The position numbers were made by a program, and so were the translations under genes. Shown here one piece after another: positions 1-13,200 of a stretch of DNA of 64,000 nt. The notes under the pieces were generated by a model, which did not search any database, was not told where the DNA came from, and saw nothing but the letters and a program-made list of their open reading frames with translations. Position 1 is the first letter of the stretch. Every line of letters starts with the position of its first letter. Origin of the DNA: Atrina japonica (taxonomy: Eukaryota; Mollusca; Bivalvia; Pterioida; Pinnidae); assembly GCA_030159075.1 (NCBI GenBank), contig BROG01000149.1:1010501-1074500 (forward strand). Direction: 5' to 3'.

Positions 1-2357
1 ACAGTTTCAGAACATGTTACAATCGAATGTACCAGGGCAGGAGGTAGTTATTTCAAAGATGTCGATAAAATTTACATACTGTATAGTTGTTTTTATTCAC
101 GGGGGATTTAATTTCGCTATATTCGCGGTCAATGACAATATTGCGAAATTAAATATCCATGAATATAATACCTTACACTTATGAAGTATCAGGAAGACAA
201 TTCGTAATTAATCTTGCGCGAAATTTAATACCCGTGAATAAGTTCCTTTCAGAAAAACTCAAAATTTTCTCCCCGCGAAATTAAACAACTATACAATAAT
301 TCATGTAAGTTTATGGCTAAATTCCAGGACAGTGTTTCAGAGCACTTGATTGGTGTTCCACTTGTCTTGTTTGTCCTGGACAGTGAAACGAACACGCTCA
401 GTAAAGCGTCACCACGTGACCGGCAACACCGTACCGTTTATAAACAGATCAATGTGTTAGGTGTTTTCCAAGATTAATTAACTAAATAGTTGGAATAGGA
501 CTTTGAAAATATGACGACAGTTCTTACGAATACGCATTAAGAGAGTACAGAAAAGTTTATTTATGAATGTGGCTTTAAGGTCTTTCTGCAATTAAAATCA
601 AAGTACTGAAAGAACTGATACGAGTTGATGGCAATTGCAAGTTTTAATGAGGTATAATACACTCAGTATACTGAATATTTTTCAATTCGGTAAAATTAGG
701 TTTTACAAAAAAAAATGTAACTAAAAATCGGGTCAGACATTTGACCTAACGTGAGTACTGATGGCTTATTTATTATGCAACAAACTACATAGATCAGCGA
801 TATGATTATAAAATCTTGTGCTTATAAACATCGTTTCATTGATATTAAATTTCTATGCGACAGGACAGTATTATACCCTTACGCTATACTTCCTATCAGT
901 AGCCTTAAATCTCTAGGTCAGTACATGTACATGTAAAACATTTTCCCAACTTCAAAGACTGTCGCAAGTTTCTCATCAGTTAAGATCAGTGAATGAGTAA
1001 TGACACAACTTCTATGTCCAACTTCACAGACAGATCTTGCCAATACACAGTAAGGGAAACTTGACCAAAACTCATTTGCATATTAATCGTGCGCAAGAAT
1101 TGTTAACAGTCCAGTCTATCGCTTTTAATGTCAATTCTATCACAAGAGTATATTGGTAAAAAATAATTGAAAAGTAACATTCTAAAGCAAATTTATAATA
1201 TCTTAAAATTTTGATCTGTAATAGCATATATTTCAACAAGTATTGTAGACCTATATTTTTCAGTGAATTGTTACTATATTTTCATCATTTTAAAAAGCAA
1301 AAATATACGAATAAAAGTGTGATTTGGAAATTTCAATCTTGAAGTTGAGTTTATGTTGCTGAAATGCACATAAATGTATAATTTTGCGTCAATTATAATG
1401 TGTTATTAACCCCATACTGCAAAATGTGCTTTGACTTGTTCCCAATAAACAACTTAGCATAACATAACTGCGTTGATGTTCCATCAACTCGTAATAAAAA
1501 ATTGTAAGGCAGTTAGCTTAAATGATAAGCATGAACACAATAAAATATAATTTGTATTATAAAGTTTGTGTTTTGGGGTAAAAACCATGAAAATTAACAA
1601 AAATTGCTGAAAACTGGAAAACCTAAATTAATCCTTCAGTTATGGCCTCTGTTTGCAATGAAAGTAGTGGTTGTATGATTAATATCATAAATGATAAGTA
1701 TTGACCGATTAAACAACCATTGTGTATCAAATTTGGTGGTTTTGGGGGAACAAACACATTATTAGCCAGGGGACTAGAGGTATTAAGTATTTTACTAAAA
1801 ATAAAAATAATAAAATATCTCAGGTCCATAGAATAACCGAAATGACACCTATTTACTGAAATGATGGTCACACACTATAATACACCGAAATGACATCAGT
1901 ATAGTCAATATTTTTACAATTTACATATTTGTGTTTTTCATGACCGTTTTGAGCTTAAAAGACCATATTTATATACGTATTGTTACTTTTGAGAAGAAAA
2001 GATAATGCTGAATTTCCTCCGACACCTCAAGGACAAGAATGACCGAAATGACAGAGTATTAACCAAAATAACAGTGTATTAACCGAAATGATGCTTTGAT
2101 ACCATAAGTAAACTGAAAATAAATGAGAATCAATAACAAGAATCACAAGTAATAGCATCAATTTAGGTTCTATTCCATTTAAAAAGAAAAATAACACTCG
2201 TGAGTTGTGTAAAATGAGAAACGGAAAGAGGACATCCTGTCAATTTGTTTAATATCCTGTCATTTCGATGAATGAGTGTCATTTTGGTTATTCTATGTAC
2301 CAAAATATCTCCTTTGTTGTTGCTGTAACTATAGGGTCGGATGTGTTGTACTAGTAC
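1..2357 (-). other. Intron 1 of EndoG (partial), AT-rich
   Basis: Sequence following the EndoG donor on the minus strand. It holds a MITE-like element at 80-295 and several scattered ACCGAAATGACA-like words between 1840 and 2300. I see no frame resembling the rest of the EndoG nuclease domain, so the next exon is probably left of the window. Confidence 0.6.
80..295. mobile_element. MITE-like element, family A, copy 1
   Basis: Begins TGTATAGTTGTTT and ends with the exact complement AAACAACTATACA. The interior carries GCGAAATTAAAT-type words in both orientations. A second copy with the same order of internal words lies at 36320-36535. No coding capacity, so presumably a non-autonomous DNA transposon. 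Confidence 0.75.
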
Positions 2358-2969
2358 CTGAGGTGCTACATTTGCAAGCGTAAATGTTTCATCCATGGCT
2401 CTCTGTGAGTGACGATGATTTGCAGCTGCTGCCAAATGTCCACGGTCATAGCCGCTGTTTTTGTAGTCCTTATTGGTTCCTCGGAAAAACTTGTGAACTG
2501 TATTATCTTCTTTAAATTCAGATTTACCTCGGTCAGTTTCATCATTTCTTTCCACATGCTCTGGTTTGAGATGTTCAAAAACCCAGTGTGCTGTTCTGTT
2601 TCTTCTGTCATAAGACAGAACATAATTCTCATACGAACGGATGTGGTCTACACCTGGGTACCCGTATTTCAAAATCTCAGAGGTTCGGGTGGCAGAGGAA
2701 TTTGGTGACAGGTTTAAAACGTCAGTATTTGCTGACAATGACAACGGATGACTTGAAGCCGACACAGTATGTGTCGGAAGAAATCGATAAATTTTTTCAA
2801 ACCATTTATCTTCGTCAGAACGGCTTCGAGCTTTATTTTCTGACACCCCTACTGAATGTGAAACTGGAAGTGAAGATTCTGAACGTTTTCTTTCATATTT
2901 TATCCCTGAATAAACACCAGCTGTCAACGAAAGGGTCGAAACAGTTGCTAGTAAACGTAATTTTGCCAT
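2358..2969 (-). CDS. ENDOG: Endonuclease G, mitochondrial, first coding exon (partial gene)
   Basis: This exon encodes the N-terminal 204 residues of a DNA/RNA non-specific (beta-beta-alpha metal) endonuclease. The start has A at -3 and G at +4. Residues 1-30 are basic and hydrophobic without acidic residues until E26, as in a mitochondrial presequence. The family signature DRGHLAAAANHR begins at residue 175; His178 is the expected catalytic base and Asn184 lies where the family has its metal ligand. LANVAPQ then closes the exon at a phase-0 CAG|GTACTA donor. DRGHLAAAANHR is the EndoG form; EXOG paralogues differ here. Known family role: a mitochondrial intermembrane-space nuclease acting in mtDNA turnover and caspase-independent nuclear DNA degradation. 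The C-terminal half is not in the window: no later exon is visible in 1-2357. The exon is intact. Confidence 0.93.
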
Positions 2970-4195
2970 TCTTTCTGTTGGATCTGAGTTAACTGCAACT
3001 TCCCGTGCCTAAGTTTACACGGGTTTTAACCTATGCGAGACTCAAAATTTCTGTTGTGATTGTCCAACGTTTCGACATGTTTTCTTCAACATCGGAAGCA
3101 AGTTCGGCGGCACGATTTACTTGAATAGTTCCAATTTATATATATACTTGAATAGTTCAAAAAATATATAAAAACTAGTTGCCTTTCACCGGTAAAAAGG
3201 TTCCCCTATGATAAAACTGTAAAATATCCAAAAAACACACAAACCGATAACAATGGCAAATCGAAACCTTAAGTTTGGCATTTCAAAGGAATTTCATTTT
3301 AAATGCATTTTCTTCTGTATAAATATTTACATTGAGAAGCTAGAAACAACTAAAAAAAAAATCAACATTTGTGGATCACTTTATCATGGAAACTAATTAC
3401 GGACACAAGTCATTTGAGTAAAATGAAGAGCCGAAATCGGTCTTCTTCCCATTATTTGCTTTCACGACAAAAACAATTGAAATATTTTTGCATCATATTT
3501 TATGTCTGTAATTTATATTATAAAAAAATTCTACGTAATGTGGAAAATGGATTATTTCATATGTATTAAACGTCGGTCTTCTTCAATTATTTGTTTCACG
3601 ATATAAGTAACATTCTGGCACATTTTAAAATGTCATGCTGACTATATCATGGTTTCAGAAATACATCGTGAAATTGGATAAAAAATGTCATGCATTATCA
3701 AAGTAAAAAATATCTACAGTCATAAAAAATATTCATCAAAGTGTAATAAGATTGCTAAAAAATGTTCACGTTTTAAATGTTTTGCTGTGTTACGTTTTAA
3801 ATGTTTTTGTGTGTTTTTTGGGTCTTTTTGGGTGTTTTTGGGTGTTTTTGGGTAAATCGTGCTGCCCCATCGGAAGCACGTGTTTGAAACGGAAGTGAAT
3901 TGGAAAATTTCATTTATGGTATAGGGAGAGAAGCATTTTAAGCCGTTGTTTTTGTTTTAAATAATCTTCCTTTTAAAAAGAAAAATAGTGTGGGGAAAAA
4001 ATCACATTAGCTTAATATCATGGCATTTGAATTCAGATGTTAAAATATTCCCTAGATAAGAACACATAATAAGAAAAACACTGGGCGTTAAAATGAACTT
4101 ACCCATTTTCTATTTTTATGCATTACGTCACAGTTTATGGTTTTCCCCTTATAAAAGGTTACAAATAGATCTCGGTAGCCAGATTAATCATAGAA
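2970..4195. promoter_or_regulatory. Divergent intergenic region between EndoG and TFIIB
   Basis: 1.2 kb separates the two start codons, which point away from each other, so both promoters should lie here. The TFIIB side has a clear TATA box and initiator (see 4150-4185). The EndoG side has no evident TATA box. A short GGTGTTTTTG tandem run lies at about 3815-3852, and two GTCGGTCTTCTTC-like words near 3440 and 3571. No convincing gene is present. Confidence 0.55.
4150..4185 (+). promoter_or_regulatory. TFIIB core promoter: TATA box and initiator
   Basis: TATAAAAGG at 4150-4158 is a strong TATA box. CCAGATT at 4179-4185 fits the initiator consensus YYANWYY, with its A at 4181, 31 bases from the first T of the TATA box. 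That spacing is what a TATA-directed RNA polymerase II start needs. It predicts a 5' UTR of only about 15 bases before the ATG at 4196. Confidence 0.7.
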
Positions 4196-4218
4196 ATGGC
4201 GACGAACAGAGTTAGAGG
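4196..4218 (+). CDS. GTF2B: TFIIB exon 1 (start codon exon)
   Basis: Encodes MATNRVR plus two bases of Gly8, then donor GTGACT. Too short for ordinary ORF detection. It is chosen because joining it to exon 2 places the first zinc-ribbon cysteine at residue 15, exactly as in other animals, and because it lies just downstream of a TATA/initiator pair. Confidence 0.85.
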
Positions 4219-7200
4219 GTGACTAAAATTATTTTGATCAAATTATGGCGTTTATAGAGATTATACGATTATTTTGAAGAAGTTATTTTAGATATATGAT
4301 TTTATTGCTCTAAAGAATATATAGTTTTTCATTTAAAACTTAAGTAAAGGATCTGTTTATGATTTAATATATAATTTAAACTCTTCTTCAACTGCCACTG
4401 ACTCTATCACGCCATCAGACATCACAAATTGACACAATGAAAGATCAAATATGTAATGAAATAGATTCTAAATCTGCGCACTTATTTTAGATGGAATTTA
4501 CTGGTTTTTTTAATGACTCTTTCCTTATTAATAAACACCATGTTCTCCAAAATTAAGTCAATTTTCTAAATATTACTAAAAATGACCACAAATTTATAAT
4601 ATAAGTACAAAATGTATACATGTAGAATGGTCATGGGGTAGCATTTCTTGCTATGAAAAACATATGGCTGATGCATTGCTCATTAGTGTGGCTATACTGA
4701 ATTCTAGTAATTTCGGCATCGGGTAAAATTGGCACCTGAGTAATTTGGCACTTGTACATGTATATGTAAATAACTCCGGCACATAACTTTTTGGTATTTG
4801 GTATTTTCAGCACAAGAACAGGTAATATCAGCAGCTAATATTGATTAAGATAAATAAATTAATATCTCGTGATGAATATTAATTTCTAAAAATCAAGTTT
4901 TAACATATGTTGTTTGAAGTGCCGATAACTTGCTTACAAGTGCCGAGATTACACGAAATTAACTAATATCGCTTTACTGACTGGGTTTGCAATGGATCAG
5001 ATATTGAAAAAAAAAGTTACGCTGTACATCGACCTATATTTGGTGCTCGACTGTAGGCCCTAATTTCCTTGTAACTTTTGATTTTACATATGTAACACAT
5101 GTTGCAGGGCATGAAAGTGAGGTCACCTGAAATGTCGCCCAAAGAACTGAGGAAGTTAAATCTAAGAAGTTGCCAATTAATGGTGTTCCAAAATAAAATC
5201 TGGTGGCCCAACTATTTAATCATGTATAAATTTTATTATCATATACAATATGTCAATATGAAGTTAAAATCTAAGGTCTACCAGCATTGAATGATACAAT
5301 ATAATACATGTATGTCCCAGTTTTCATTGACGATAACTTTGAAGATTCAGTTACAATTGCTTGATAAAATATCCTATGTCAGGAAAGCTCAAATAGACAA
5401 GACTTAATAAATAATTACAATGGTACCTGTCTGTTGTCATTTAATGTTAGATAATCAATAATAATAATAATTTAGATAAAGGCTCTTGTGAGACCACTCG
5501 TCTTGTATGACCACATTTTGATGGTTGATGGGGGTCTTGCTTTGACTTGATTTAACCAGTGGCGTGACTATACTTAAAGTGATTGCCATTCATCCCTGAG
5601 AGTCAGGGAGAGAGATGTTTAGTGTGTGTGTGTGTGTGTGTGTTTATGTCCTTGCTTGAGTGGTCCATATTTCCAACAGCTTTTTAAGTGCCACTACACT
5701 TGTACAATTTGCATATCCTCAACCATTTAGCCTTAGGACCCATGGCAGAGGGGGGGTGGTCTCTCAATACAGTTTTCATATACAATGTAATCATTCCATA
5801 AGATTAGTGGAATATAATGGCATAATGAATTTAATGATGATTTGGCCAGTAGTGTATATAAGCAATGTAGATTTCTTTATGTGGAAATAGTCAGTACCCA
5901 AATACAGTGTAAATGATGTAGAATATAAAATATGTTGTTGTTGTTAGTATCATCTACATCACTGTCTTGATGTCAAAAATGCAAATCCTTGAAATATGTA
6001 TTAAAATAAAAAAAGTTGATGGCAGTTGGCAAGATTGGCCACTTAAGCTTGCCCAACAGAAGTAAATACGTTGTATGGCATTTTTTCTACTTCTGCCATT
6101 TGGATCACCCAAATCCGATTTCAGTTGAAATTGGCGATCATCTGTTTCACACTCAGCTGTTATGTACACAACTTGAAGCTTTATTTGCAAGCAGATGGCT
6201 GCAAAATGATTGGAAATGCCTCGGAAGGAGTGTGGCATCTGTTCTGTTTATCAAATTTAGTGACTGTATCTTTTACTGTAAACGTGGAAATTTATGTGTT
6301 GGGGTAATTTACACTAAATAAGCAATAAAGAGTTTTTCATGTAAATTACCTCCACATACCAGTGACATTGCCTAAAATAACCCACGTGTATGGTTTTCAA
6401 AAGAAAAGCATGTCATTAAAACACACAGAAATATCCACGTTTACAGTATTATTGGTAGCTTTATTATAAAACAATTAAAACTGGTTTATAATACCCTCCT
6501 TCCCACCCTCCCCCAAAAAACAAATAGCAGACTGTCCCAATTGTGTTACTTATTTTCTGTCTTAAATAATTCCTTCATTAAGCCATGGTCATTATTTAAA
6601 ATCTACATATGCATGTACATGTATATACCGTATTTGACCTATTAAGTGCCCATCTCTCTATAAGCGCCCTCTCCCCTTTTTACCTACAATTGAGAATCTT
6701 TATAGCTGGTTGACAAGGAGATATTGACCTGTTTAACCATAAGTAACAGTTTATCTGTAGCCCCCAGCAACAGAATTATGTTGATATGTGTTCAGTAATA
6801 ACTACAGCAACTTTACCACTGTGCCTTATAAAAAATGTTTTCATCAGTTTGACTATTAATCGGTCCCACTAAGTGCCCATCCCCTTTTCCTGATTTTTGT
6901 AGCACCCTGGGCGCTTAATGGGTCAAATAAGGTATGTGTTATTACTTATTAGTTACTTAATGGATATTTTTGTCTTGGACAGAGTCCAAATTTATTAGAG
7001 GATACTGATAAGTGTGAATTGTCGATTAACCAATGATTTCAATAAGAGCCGACAGCCCCCTATTTCAAATTTTTTCCCCTATCAAAAGTCTTATTGACAT
7101 AGTATCTTGTGATAATATATTCTGAAGAATATTTCATTCAAGGGCTAAAAATTTCTGAAGTCTTAGGTCCGGGACCTACATATTTTACTTTCGGACCCTG

Positions 7201-10200
7201 TCATTTTCCTGCTGTGTGGGTCCAAGGACCTAACAAGTCTGTATCAGTGAATGACTATTCTGTCAATTTCTTTCTTTCTAAACTTTATTTGTTTCCTTTG
7301 AAAAGTTCGATCATCATTTTCTAATATAAATCTGTGGCAGTTTTTGGTTTACATAATTTGGTGTTCCCACCTTTGATAATTATTATATGTATTAATTATA
7401 TTAAAAATCTGACTCAGTTTTATTGTAATTGGACCCATGTGTTAGAGGACCGGACCCAGGCAAAATTTTACAAAAACGTCCGGGACCCAAGCAGCTGAAA
7501 GAAAATTTTCAGTTCCTGTTCATTATGAGGAAATTTTAATACTGGTAGATGTTACACATTGTTATATGTCATTCAAAGAATTGACTTTCTTCTAGTTTTC
7601 AGTGTTTATTGAAAATCTTTTCTTCCTTTGCAGGAAAGCACCACAGATATCTTGTTCAGAGCATCCGGATTCACCGCTTGTGGAGGATTACCATGCGGGT
7701 GATATGATATGTTCAGAATGTGGACTTGTTGTTGGGGACAGGTCAGGAAGTTTTTTTTAAATAATAATAAAATTTAAGTCAGTGATCATCAAAGAATATT
7801 TTGAACTGGCTTAATCCCAAATTTGAAACTTTATTTCTTTGAACATGAATTCTTTGAAGATCACAAAAAATGTGCATTTAACTGGGGAGGGGCCTCTATG
7901 GCCAAGTGGTTAGAGCATTGCACTTTCAATCATGATGTATATCACCTCTAGTCGGTATGGTTGCAAGTCCCGTTGGATCCTAAGCTGATTTTTTTAAGAA
8001 AGTTTGCCAGTTTACTTGTGGAAGACAGGTGGTCTCTTTCTGGGTACATGTATTGGTGGTCTCTTTCTGGTTACATGTACTTGTGATTTCTTTCTGGGTA
8101 CATGTATTGGTGGTCTCTTTCTGGTTACATGTACTTGTGATATCTTTCTGGGTACATGTATTGGTGGTCTCTCTCTCTGGTTACATGTACTGGTGATATA
8201 TTTCTGGTTACATGTACTGGTGATATATTTCTGGTTACATGATCCGGTGGTCTCTCTCTGGTTACATGTACTGGTGATATATTTCTGGGTACATGTATTG
8301 GTGGTCTCTCTCTGGTTACATGTACTGGTGATATATTTCTGGTTACATGTATTGGTGGTCTCTCTCTGGTTACATGTACTGGTGATATATTTCTGGTTAC
8401 ATGTATTGGTGGTCTCTCTCTCTGGTTACATGTACTGGTGATATATTTCTGGGTACATGTACTGGTGATATCTCTCTCTGGTTGACATGGTACTGGTGAT
8501 ATATTTCTGGGTACATGTATTGGTGGTCTCTCTCTCTGGTTACATGTACTGGTGATATATTTCTGGGTACATGTATTGGTGGTCTCTCTCTCTGGTTACA
8601 TGTACTGGTGATATATTTCTGGTTACATGTTACTGGTGATATATTTCTGGTTACATGATCCGGTGATATCTTCTCTCTCTGGTTACATTCTGGTTACATG
8701 TACTGGTGATATATTTCTGGGTACATGTATTGGTGGTCTCTCTCTGGTTACATGTACTGGTGATATATTTCTGGTTACATGTATTGGTGGTCTCTCTCTG
8801 GTTACATGTACTTGTGATATATTTCTGGGTACATGTATTGGTGGTCTCTCTCTGGTTACATGTACTGGTGATATATTTCTGGGTACATGTATTGGTGGTC
8901 TCTCTCTGGTTACATGTACTGGTGATCTATTTCTGGTTACATGTATTGGTGGTCTCTCTCTGGTTACATGTACTGGTGATATATTTCTGGGTACATGTAT
9001 TGGTGGTCTCTCTCTGGTTACATGTACTGGTGATATCTTTCTGGTTACATGTACTGGTACATGTATTGGTGGTCTCTCTCTGGTTACATGTACTGGTGAT
9101 ATATTTCTGGGTACATGTACTGGTGGTCTCTCTGTACTGGTTATATGTTTCTGGTACATGATATATATCTTTCTGGTTACATGTATCGGTGGTCTCTCTC
9201 TGGGTACATGTACTGGTGGTCTATTTCTGGTTACATGTACTGGTTATATTTCTATTACAATGTACTGGTGGTCTCTCTCTGGTTACATGTACTGGTGATA
9301 TATTTCTGGGTACATGTATTGGTGGTCTCTCTCTGGTTACATGTACTGGTGATATATTTCTGGGTACATGTATTGGTGGTCTCTCTCTGGTTACATGTAC
9401 TGGTGATATATTTCTGGGTACATGTATTGGTGGTCTCTCTCTGGTTACATGTACTGGTGATATATTTCTGGTTACATGTACTGGTGATATATTTCTGGTT
9501 ACATGATCCGGTGGTCTCTCTCTGGTTACATGTACTGGTGATATATTTCTGGTTACATGTATTGGTGGTCTCTCTCTGGTTACATGTACTGGTGATATAT
9601 TTCTGGTTACATGTATTGGTGGTCTCTCTCTGGTTACATGTACTTGTGATATATTTCTGGGTACATGTATTGGTGGTCTCTCTCTGGTTACATGTACTGG
9701 TGATATATATTTCTGGGTGGTACATGTATTGGTGGTCTCTCTTTCTGGTTACATGTACTATATTTCTGGTGATATATGGTCTCTGGTTACATGTATTGGT
9801 GGTCTCTCTCTGGTTACATGTACTGGTGATATATTTCTGGGTACATGTATTGGTGGTCTCTCTCTGGTTACATGTACTGGTGATATCTTTCTGGTTACAT
9901 GTACTGGTGATATCTTTCTGGGTACATGTATTGGTGGTCTCTCTCTGGTTACATGTACTGGTGATATCTTTCTGGGTACATGTATTGGTGGTCTCTCTCT
10001 GGTTACACATGTACTTGTGATATCTTTCTGGGTACATGTATTGGTGGTCTCTCTCTCTGGGTACATGTACTGGTGATATATTTCTGGTTACATGTACTGG
10101 TGATATATTTCTGGTTACATGATCTGGTGGTCTCTTTCTGGTTACATGTACTGGTGATATCTTTCTGGGTACATGTACTGGTGGTCTCTTTCTGGGTACA

Positions 10201-13200
10201 TCGTAACCAGGTTCTCCCCTCCACCATTAAAAACTGGCCGCTACCATATGCTTGAACAATTTTTGAGTGTGGAGAAGAACAGTGTTCCAAACAAACAGTA
10301 TAAAGTTACTGTGCTTCTAGTCTTGGTGTTTGTAGTTGTACCAGTACTACAGTTCAGAAGTAAAAGGTCGGATTTATTTCATAAGTTCAGAAGTAAAAGG
10401 TCAGATTTATTTCATTCCCTTCAAAATTTAGCACCAAGGTAATGATGTACCCAAAAATGTAAAACCCATGTAAATGGGAACATGAAAAACATGTTTTTAT
10501 TTGTATACACATATATGTTTTTACCGTTTTGTGTCATTTTGTCATTACTCACAGGGGCTCAGTTGGTAAGTGTTTCCATGTTGAAGGTCTTTTGTTCAAT
10601 TCCTGTACCACCACATCAGTCTAAACAAAATCAGTTCTGTATGACATTTCAAATCCAACATACCCTTTACTGTAAATCCGGCAATTTTCCCGGAGATAAT
10701 TTCCATGATACACATGTTCTAAGTTTATTCATATGATGATATTTTTGCGATTTCGAATGCCCATTTCATCATACTGTTATCAGACTTCATTGCGTGATGA
10801 TTTTATTTTCGTGAATAAGAGCTCTCCTGAAATTACGCGTAAATAAAATTCTCGCTAGTAAAACCACATTGACAGTATATTGTGTCCAAAGCTTGCATAC
10901 CATATGAACACATTTGATTTCTGATTACAGAGTTGTGGATGTCGGTACAGAGTGGCGAACATTTAGTAATGATAGAAGTGACAAAGATCCGTGTCGTGTC
11001 GGTGCTTCAGAGGTATGTAGCAATATGTAAACTATCAATGTGAATCCTGCAGATTTAAGTTTGAAAGGAATTCTCTACCCACAGATATTGTGTGTCAATG
11101 TTTTTTTAAATATCTAAATCCTTTTACCATTCATTAAACATTCAAGAATGCAGGAGCAACTATTTCATTGGTTGAACAGGACACTAATACAAGATTTCAC
11201 TCACTTGTGACCCCTGAATGTTATTTTTCTTTAAATAAGATTTTGAATTGTAGTAATGTCACGCAAGGTAAGATGTACATTCCTGTAGAGATTTGAGGAT
11301 TGCAGGGTTGTGACATGAGCAGAGGAGTTATATAAACATTGAGAATTGTGAATGACCAGGATGTTATGTGTGTAGTGAGGAACAAGAGCATCTAAAGGAA
11401 TCCTGTGTCGGTAGAAGTGAAGAACTCTTAGCGTATTTTTAATATTTGTCCCTTTCTGTTTGGGATATGCATGTTTTCTTCATGTTGAGACCATTGTTGT
11501 ATATCTACCTTTTCACTTAGTTTGACGTTTTCATAGAACTTGACCTCTTCACCAAACTCTAGAGGTTCCCATGGAACATTTGCCACAGTGTGGCATGCTA
11601 ACAGGAGACACTGACCTCTTCTGGACACCTGGTCCCACCCTGATTTGGGATTCACAATTGTTCTTCGTGTCGACACTGTTCGTATATCTAATTTGTCGTA
11701 TTCTAATGAAATACTTCTTAATCATACTGTAAAGTAAAACAATTTATTTCAGAATCCTTTACTTGATGGTGGTGACTTATCAACAATGATAGCGACTGGT
11801 AGTGGCTCGGACCAGGTGACAGATGAATTTGGTAAACCCATGTACAGAAACAGAAGAACAGTAAGTAGCCATTAGTGTAGTATTGAATACTTACAATACA
11901 GAAACTGTTAGTGTAGCACAGGATACAATACAGTAGCTGTTAGTGTAGAACAGGATACATACAATATTGTAACTGTTAGTGTAGCACAGGATACATACAA
12001 TACAGTGACTGTTAGTGTAGCACAGGATACATACAATACAGTGACTGTTAGTGTAGCACATGATACATACAATACAGTGACTGTTAGTGTAGCACTGGAT
12101 ACATACAATATTGTAACTGTTAGTGTAGCACAGGATGCATACAATACAGTGACTGTTAGTGTAGCACAGGATATATACAATATTGTAACTGTTAGTGTAG
12201 CACAGGATACATACAATATTGTAACTGTTAGTGTAGCACAGGATACATACAATACAATGACTTTTAGTACAATAACTGTTAGCGTAGTACTGGAAACATA
12301 CAATACAGTGACTGTTAGTGTAGCACAGGATACATACAATACAGTGACTGTTAGTGTAGCACAGGATACATACAATACAGTGACTGTTAGTGTAGCACAG
12401 GATACATACAATACAGTGACTGTTAGTGTAGCACAGGATACATACAATACAGTGACTGTTAGTGTAGCACAGGATACATACAATACAGTGACTGTTAGTG
12501 TAGCACAGGATACATACAATACAGTGACTGTTAGTGTAGCACAGGATACATACAATACAGTGACTGTTAGTGTAGCACAGGATACATACAATACAGTGAC
12601 TGTAAGTGTAGCACAGGATACATACAATACAGTGACTGTTAGTGTAGCACAGGATACATATAATTCAGTGACTGTTAGTGTAGTATTCAGAGGGTTTCAT
12701 GTAACTTTTTGAAAATTATTGTAATTGTTTATTATGATACACCTATATTTTGCAGTTAAACAGTTCAGATCGAGCACTGATCAATGCTTTCAGGGAAATT
12801 GGGCAGATGGGTGACAGACTGAATCTGCCAAGAATGATTGCAGTGAGTAAAACAAATATTTCAGTAAAACGAAAATAATGTCAACAAATTTCTTATTTGA
12901 GGGAAAAACCACAGAAAATTTAAATCCACAAAAAAAAAAGATTTTACAATATATTAACAATCTTTCTCTTTCCTTTTAGAAAAAATGTTTTATGTTTTTT
13001 CATGGAACAAGGACAAAATTTGTCATCACCATTAGGAAAGATTTTGTTTCTAAAACTAGTTTAGTACAAAAAGAAAAATAACTGGGTTTAACTAATCAAC
13101 CCCTGAAAAACAATGGTCTCTTCTGTAATTCAATGACTTAGACAAGTCCAAATGTGTTTTGAGAGGTGAATGAGTTAAAAGGGAAGAAGACATATTTAGT

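Larger units (their letters stand above)
4219..7633 (+). other. TFIIB intron 1
   Basis: 3.4 kb. Contains a partial SINE (5540-5740), a TG dinucleotide run (5622-5643), a MITE with 20-bp inverted ends (6274-6448) and a second MITE (6626-6934). The remainder is unremarkable AT-rich DNA; open frames here have no coding features I can recognise. Confidence 0.8.
7742..10930 (+). other. TFIIB intron 2
   Basis: 3.2 kb, dominated by a SINE split by a 2.2-kb minisatellite, then a tRNA-like remnant (10552-10612) and a MITE-like stretch (10672-10880). No exon is missing here: exon 2 and exon 3 join exactly in phase. Confidence 0.9.

Noticed and set aside
1623..1871. Minus-strand frame as a later EndoG exon
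   Set aside because: Its sequence has no similarity to the C-terminal half of the EndoG nuclease domain and lacks suitable splice sites.
8004..10290. Long open frames up to 301 codons on both strands with an 18-residue repeat
   Set aside because: They follow from a 27-bp tandem repeat without stop codons inside a TFIIB intron; frames overlap on both strands and begin or end with the array.
11908..12712. Plus-strand (235-codon) and minus-strand (239-codon) open frames of a 12-residue repeat
   Set aside because: Produced by the 36-bp array in intron 4; read-through from exon 4 meets a stop before the array and the flanking exons join in phase without it.
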